Source of the DNA: Anastatus disparis
Taxonomy: Eukaryota; Arthropoda; Insecta; Hymenoptera; Eupelmidae
Length of the DNA stretch: 64,000 bases
Reading direction: 5' to 3'
Assembly (NCBI GenBank): GCA_017163975.1
Contig: JAFFSR010000242.1
Location: forward strand, 2,319,001-2,383,000
Shown: in pieces, positions 61,627 through 64,000 of the stretch
How the letters are laid out: each line of letters begins with the position of its first letter
Numbering within the stretch: the first letter of the stretch is position 1
Position numbers and translations under genes: made by a program
The notes under the pieces: model-generated
What the model was told of the DNA's origin: nothing
The model's input: only the letters and a program-made list of their open reading frames with translations
Database searches by the model: none

Positions 61627-61828
61627 AGAAAAGAAATGCATTAGCTTGTAGTATGAACCATGATGATTATTTAGTTAAATTTTCAAATAAATTTATTTAA
61701 AAATTTAACTGAATAATCTTTATGGTACATACTACAAACTAATGCATATCTTTACAAAAAATTTTGCAATAAAATGGAAAGATAGTCAATATTTATAAGT
61801 ACAGGTGTAATGTCAATTTTACATCTCT
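61627..61828. mobile_element. Long-arm foldback element, copy B
   Basis: Inverted orientation relative to the copy at 13501-13845. The arms 61627-61684 and 61701-61755 form a near-perfect hairpin with a loop of only about 16 bp (AGAAAAGAAATGCATTAGC paired with CTAATGCATATCTTT). The right side continues to 61828 with the outer segment seen in copy A (AAGTACAGGTGTAATGTC, ATTTTACATCTC). The matching outer left segment is missing, so this copy looks truncated on one side. Confidence 0.7.
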
Positions 61829-63110
61829 TTAAAATCCAATTTCTTTATAATAAAATATATGATCCTATGAATGAATTAACATATCGTTCATTGTTAACCA
61901 AAAGCGTAATTTTCAGTACTGAAAATAAACAATATTTTGTAATGATTTTGAGTTTGATATAGGAATAGCTTAACTGTTTGTTCAGAGTACTAATGAAGTA
62001 TAAATTATCATAGCTAAGTCGAAGTATTTTCTTCAAATATAAATGCAGTATTGGCAAAGTGAAAATTGTTATGGCTGAGACGAAATATTTTTTTAAAAAT
62101 TAAATCCAATGTTGTCAAAATATTAATTAAAATACAACTTCATTCAAAAGTTTTGTGTTTAAAATATATAAAAGAATTTTAAATATACAATTTTCTTTTC
62201 TTTATCTACATCTGGTTTTATACAGCTTTTTTCAACTATAATTGTCTTATAGACTTACTTAAAACTACTTAGTTAAAACAAATAAAGTTCTATTTTTAGC
62301 CCAGAATATGCAGTGAACATAGAATTTAGATCATAATTCATATTATTAAATAATGTAAATAAGAGATAATTATAGCTAGAAAAAACTTTATAAAGAAACA
62401 GATATATAAGTAAAAAAGTGAAAATTCTATTAAAGTTTCTAAACTGCAATCATTTGTTTCAAACATAAAAAACTTTTTGTTTTGATCTATATATTGTTCT
62501 AGGGAGGAAAAAAGTTATTGACTGAAATATAAATAAATTTTAGATAACGTCTTGGAAACGACTTTGATTATGTTAATAATTTTTTTTCTTCACTTTTCAT
62601 TTTTCGATTAAATTCTAATCTTTTCTCTCAACTTTAAAGGGCTCAAGTGCTACCAGACAATGTTCTTAATCTTTTTAAGGTTCTGTACTTTTTTTTTTTA
62701 AATTGCGCAAGTGTTAAAAATATAATTGATGATTGGTACACTATTGTACATCAATAATGGCTATCAGCACAAATAAAATGAAAAATGTTGATATTGGTTG
62801 ATTATTATTGGAACTAGTCAACCAATAAGCAGTCAAAGATTGTTTAAAATTACTAGAAAATAATATTTAATCTATATTTTTGTACATGATAATTTCCTGT
62901 ATGGGAATTCGATCTTTAATGCACATGTATAAATTATATATTAAATTGTATGCATGCAAAACATTGCATAGTAAAATATTTTTTCTGATTCATCGGCATA
63001 ATACAAAGAGTTTTATACAGATTTATTAATAGCCTATAAAATGCATTTATATGTATTTACAGAAAAGTGAAAAAAGAAGTTATAATAATCGAAAAGTAAA
63101 AGAGGAATAT
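61829..63110. other. AT-rich, nothing identified
   Basis: No gene, hairpin or element seen. Confidence 0.65.
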
Positions 63111-63560
63111 AAAATGTAAATTCTTTGTGAACTAATCGGGGTTCGTGAGCGTGCATTGAGGTGACGTCAGAGGAGGCATTATTATTAGTGGTGCAATTCG
63201 CGCGCGCTCTCGCTCGCTTGCTCGCGTGGAATGTCGGTCACTAAAGTTATGAAACTACAGGAATCCCATTCGCTCTGTACCAAAGTTCTCTGTGTATATA
63301 TACACGTATATATGTTTCTTTGTGTTTTCTCTTCTGCGCGACGTCTCTATCTTTCTTTCACCAATATAATAAACCAACTCTATAAAGCTCTAAAGTACTA
63401 TTGTATATATACATGTCTCTCTCGCTTGCTCTTTAAAGTCCGTGTATTTGTGGTACACTTTCTCCAGCGTATACGGCACAAACATTATTCTCTTGCTCAT
63501 ATCTTCATAGACGTTACCTATTGCGTCTTATGTATATAAACTTTACTGAATTTATCGAGA
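63111..63560. other. CpG-rich island
   Basis: Contains the CRE at 63162, GCGCGCGCTCTCGCTCGCTTGCTCGC-type CpG/CT DNA (63200-63226), GCGCGACGTCTC near 63336 and TA/TG words. The 102-codon frame at 63231-63539 has no recognisable domain. Best promoter-like segment at this end of the window. Confidence 0.4.
63162..63169. promoter_or_regulatory. CRE palindrome TGACGTCA in CpG-rich island
   Basis: A perfect cAMP-response element (the CREB/ATF site in animals) in a GC-rich stretch, with GAGGTGACGTCAGAGGAGG around it and a CpG-dense GCGCGCGCTCTCGCTCGC about 30 bp downstream. This looks more promoter-like than the other four perfect copies (1359, 8243, 14122, 50435), which stand in AT-rich DNA. Confidence 0.4.
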
Positions 63561-64000
63561 GAAGCCCAAAGGAATTTAACTCTTATACGTGTTGATTGAC
63601 ACGTATGTGATGCACCCAAATTATTCGGACGCTTATACATAAAAATCTTTAACGTTAAATAGAATTATTTTATACGATTTATTTAATTATTTATGGAATT
63701 TACAAATTTTCATTTTTTTCATAATTATAAAAAATATGCATTACATAAAGGTGGCGATAATTACAACCAATCAAAGTACATTTTGAAAATTAAGTATACT
63801 TGAATTGCGTTGTAGATAATTAAATCAAAATGAAAATATTATGATAGTAGTTAGAAGTTTGAAATCAAACTAGACTACCATTGTCCTAATGAAAAAATTT
63901 ACTTGTAAACACTACATTTTCTGCCCTTCTAGTTTTTAATTTTTTCAAATTTTTCTTAAAAACGAAGTAATAATATGAATATTTTCCTCATCAAAGAAAA
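63561..64000. other. AT-rich, nothing identified
   Basis: No gene or element seen up to the window edge. Confidence 0.65.

Noticed and set aside
1..64000. CRISPR arrays, bacterial operons, viral or transposase genes
   Set aside because: No regularly spaced direct repeats, no operon-like frames and no recognisable viral or transposase protein in any frame.

Overview
This 64 kb window looks like AT-rich, gene-free nuclear DNA from an animal, most probably an insect. A hymenopteran (wasp, ant or bee) is my best guess. The reasons are general: very AT-rich DNA broken by short, CpG-dense, GA/CT-rich islands, many TA, GT and GA microsatellites, tRNA-derived SINEs and many small inverted-repeat elements. 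The taxon is an inference; no gene here proves it.

I find no protein-coding gene I can support. The longest open frames (about 100-152 codons) are low-complexity (Phe/Leu/Ser/Tyr or Lys/Arg rich), lie in homopurine/homopyrimidine or AT-rich DNA, often overlap a frame on the other strand, and contain no domain I recognise. I also see no convincing tRNA, rRNA, snRNA or known microRNA. The window reads as an intergenic desert or the inside of a very large intron.

What can be supported is repeats. (1) Seven copies of one tRNA-derived SINE family, about 180-200 bp, with pol III A and B boxes, a shared central body and an A-rich tail, at about 10.0, 13.3, 29.9, 34.8, 35.5, 40.5 and 60.0 kb. They split into two subfamilies by their 5' ends and a diagnostic 3' block. 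At least one copy has a clear 18-bp target site duplication. (2) Short non-autonomous inverted-repeat (MITE or foldback) elements: a 76-bp TTAA-flanked hairpin (60.5 kb), a 165-bp TA-flanked element (24.0 kb), long-arm foldbacks at 15.1 and 55.6 kb, a two-copy foldback family (13.5 and 61.6 kb), and a CpG-rich double hairpin (10.35-10.59 kb). (3) A 440-490 bp direct duplication at 53.5 and 57.1 kb. (4) Microsatellites and a 12-bp minisatellite.

Between these, AT-rich stretches alternate with islands at about 0.4, 2.4-2.9, 4.0, 6.0-6.4, 7.0-7.6, 8.7-9.5, 11.1, 18.3, 26.8, 28.5, 34.3, 37.2, 41.4-42.0, 43.1, 43.8-45.3, 47.6-48.2, 48.7, 53.2, 56.1-56.7, 59.6 and 63.1-63.5 kb. The islands hold GAGA-type tracts and several palindromic CpG words (CACGTG, GGCGCC, TGACGTCA). 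They are the best candidates for regulatory DNA, unannotated 5' exons or noncoding transcripts, but the sequence alone does not show which.
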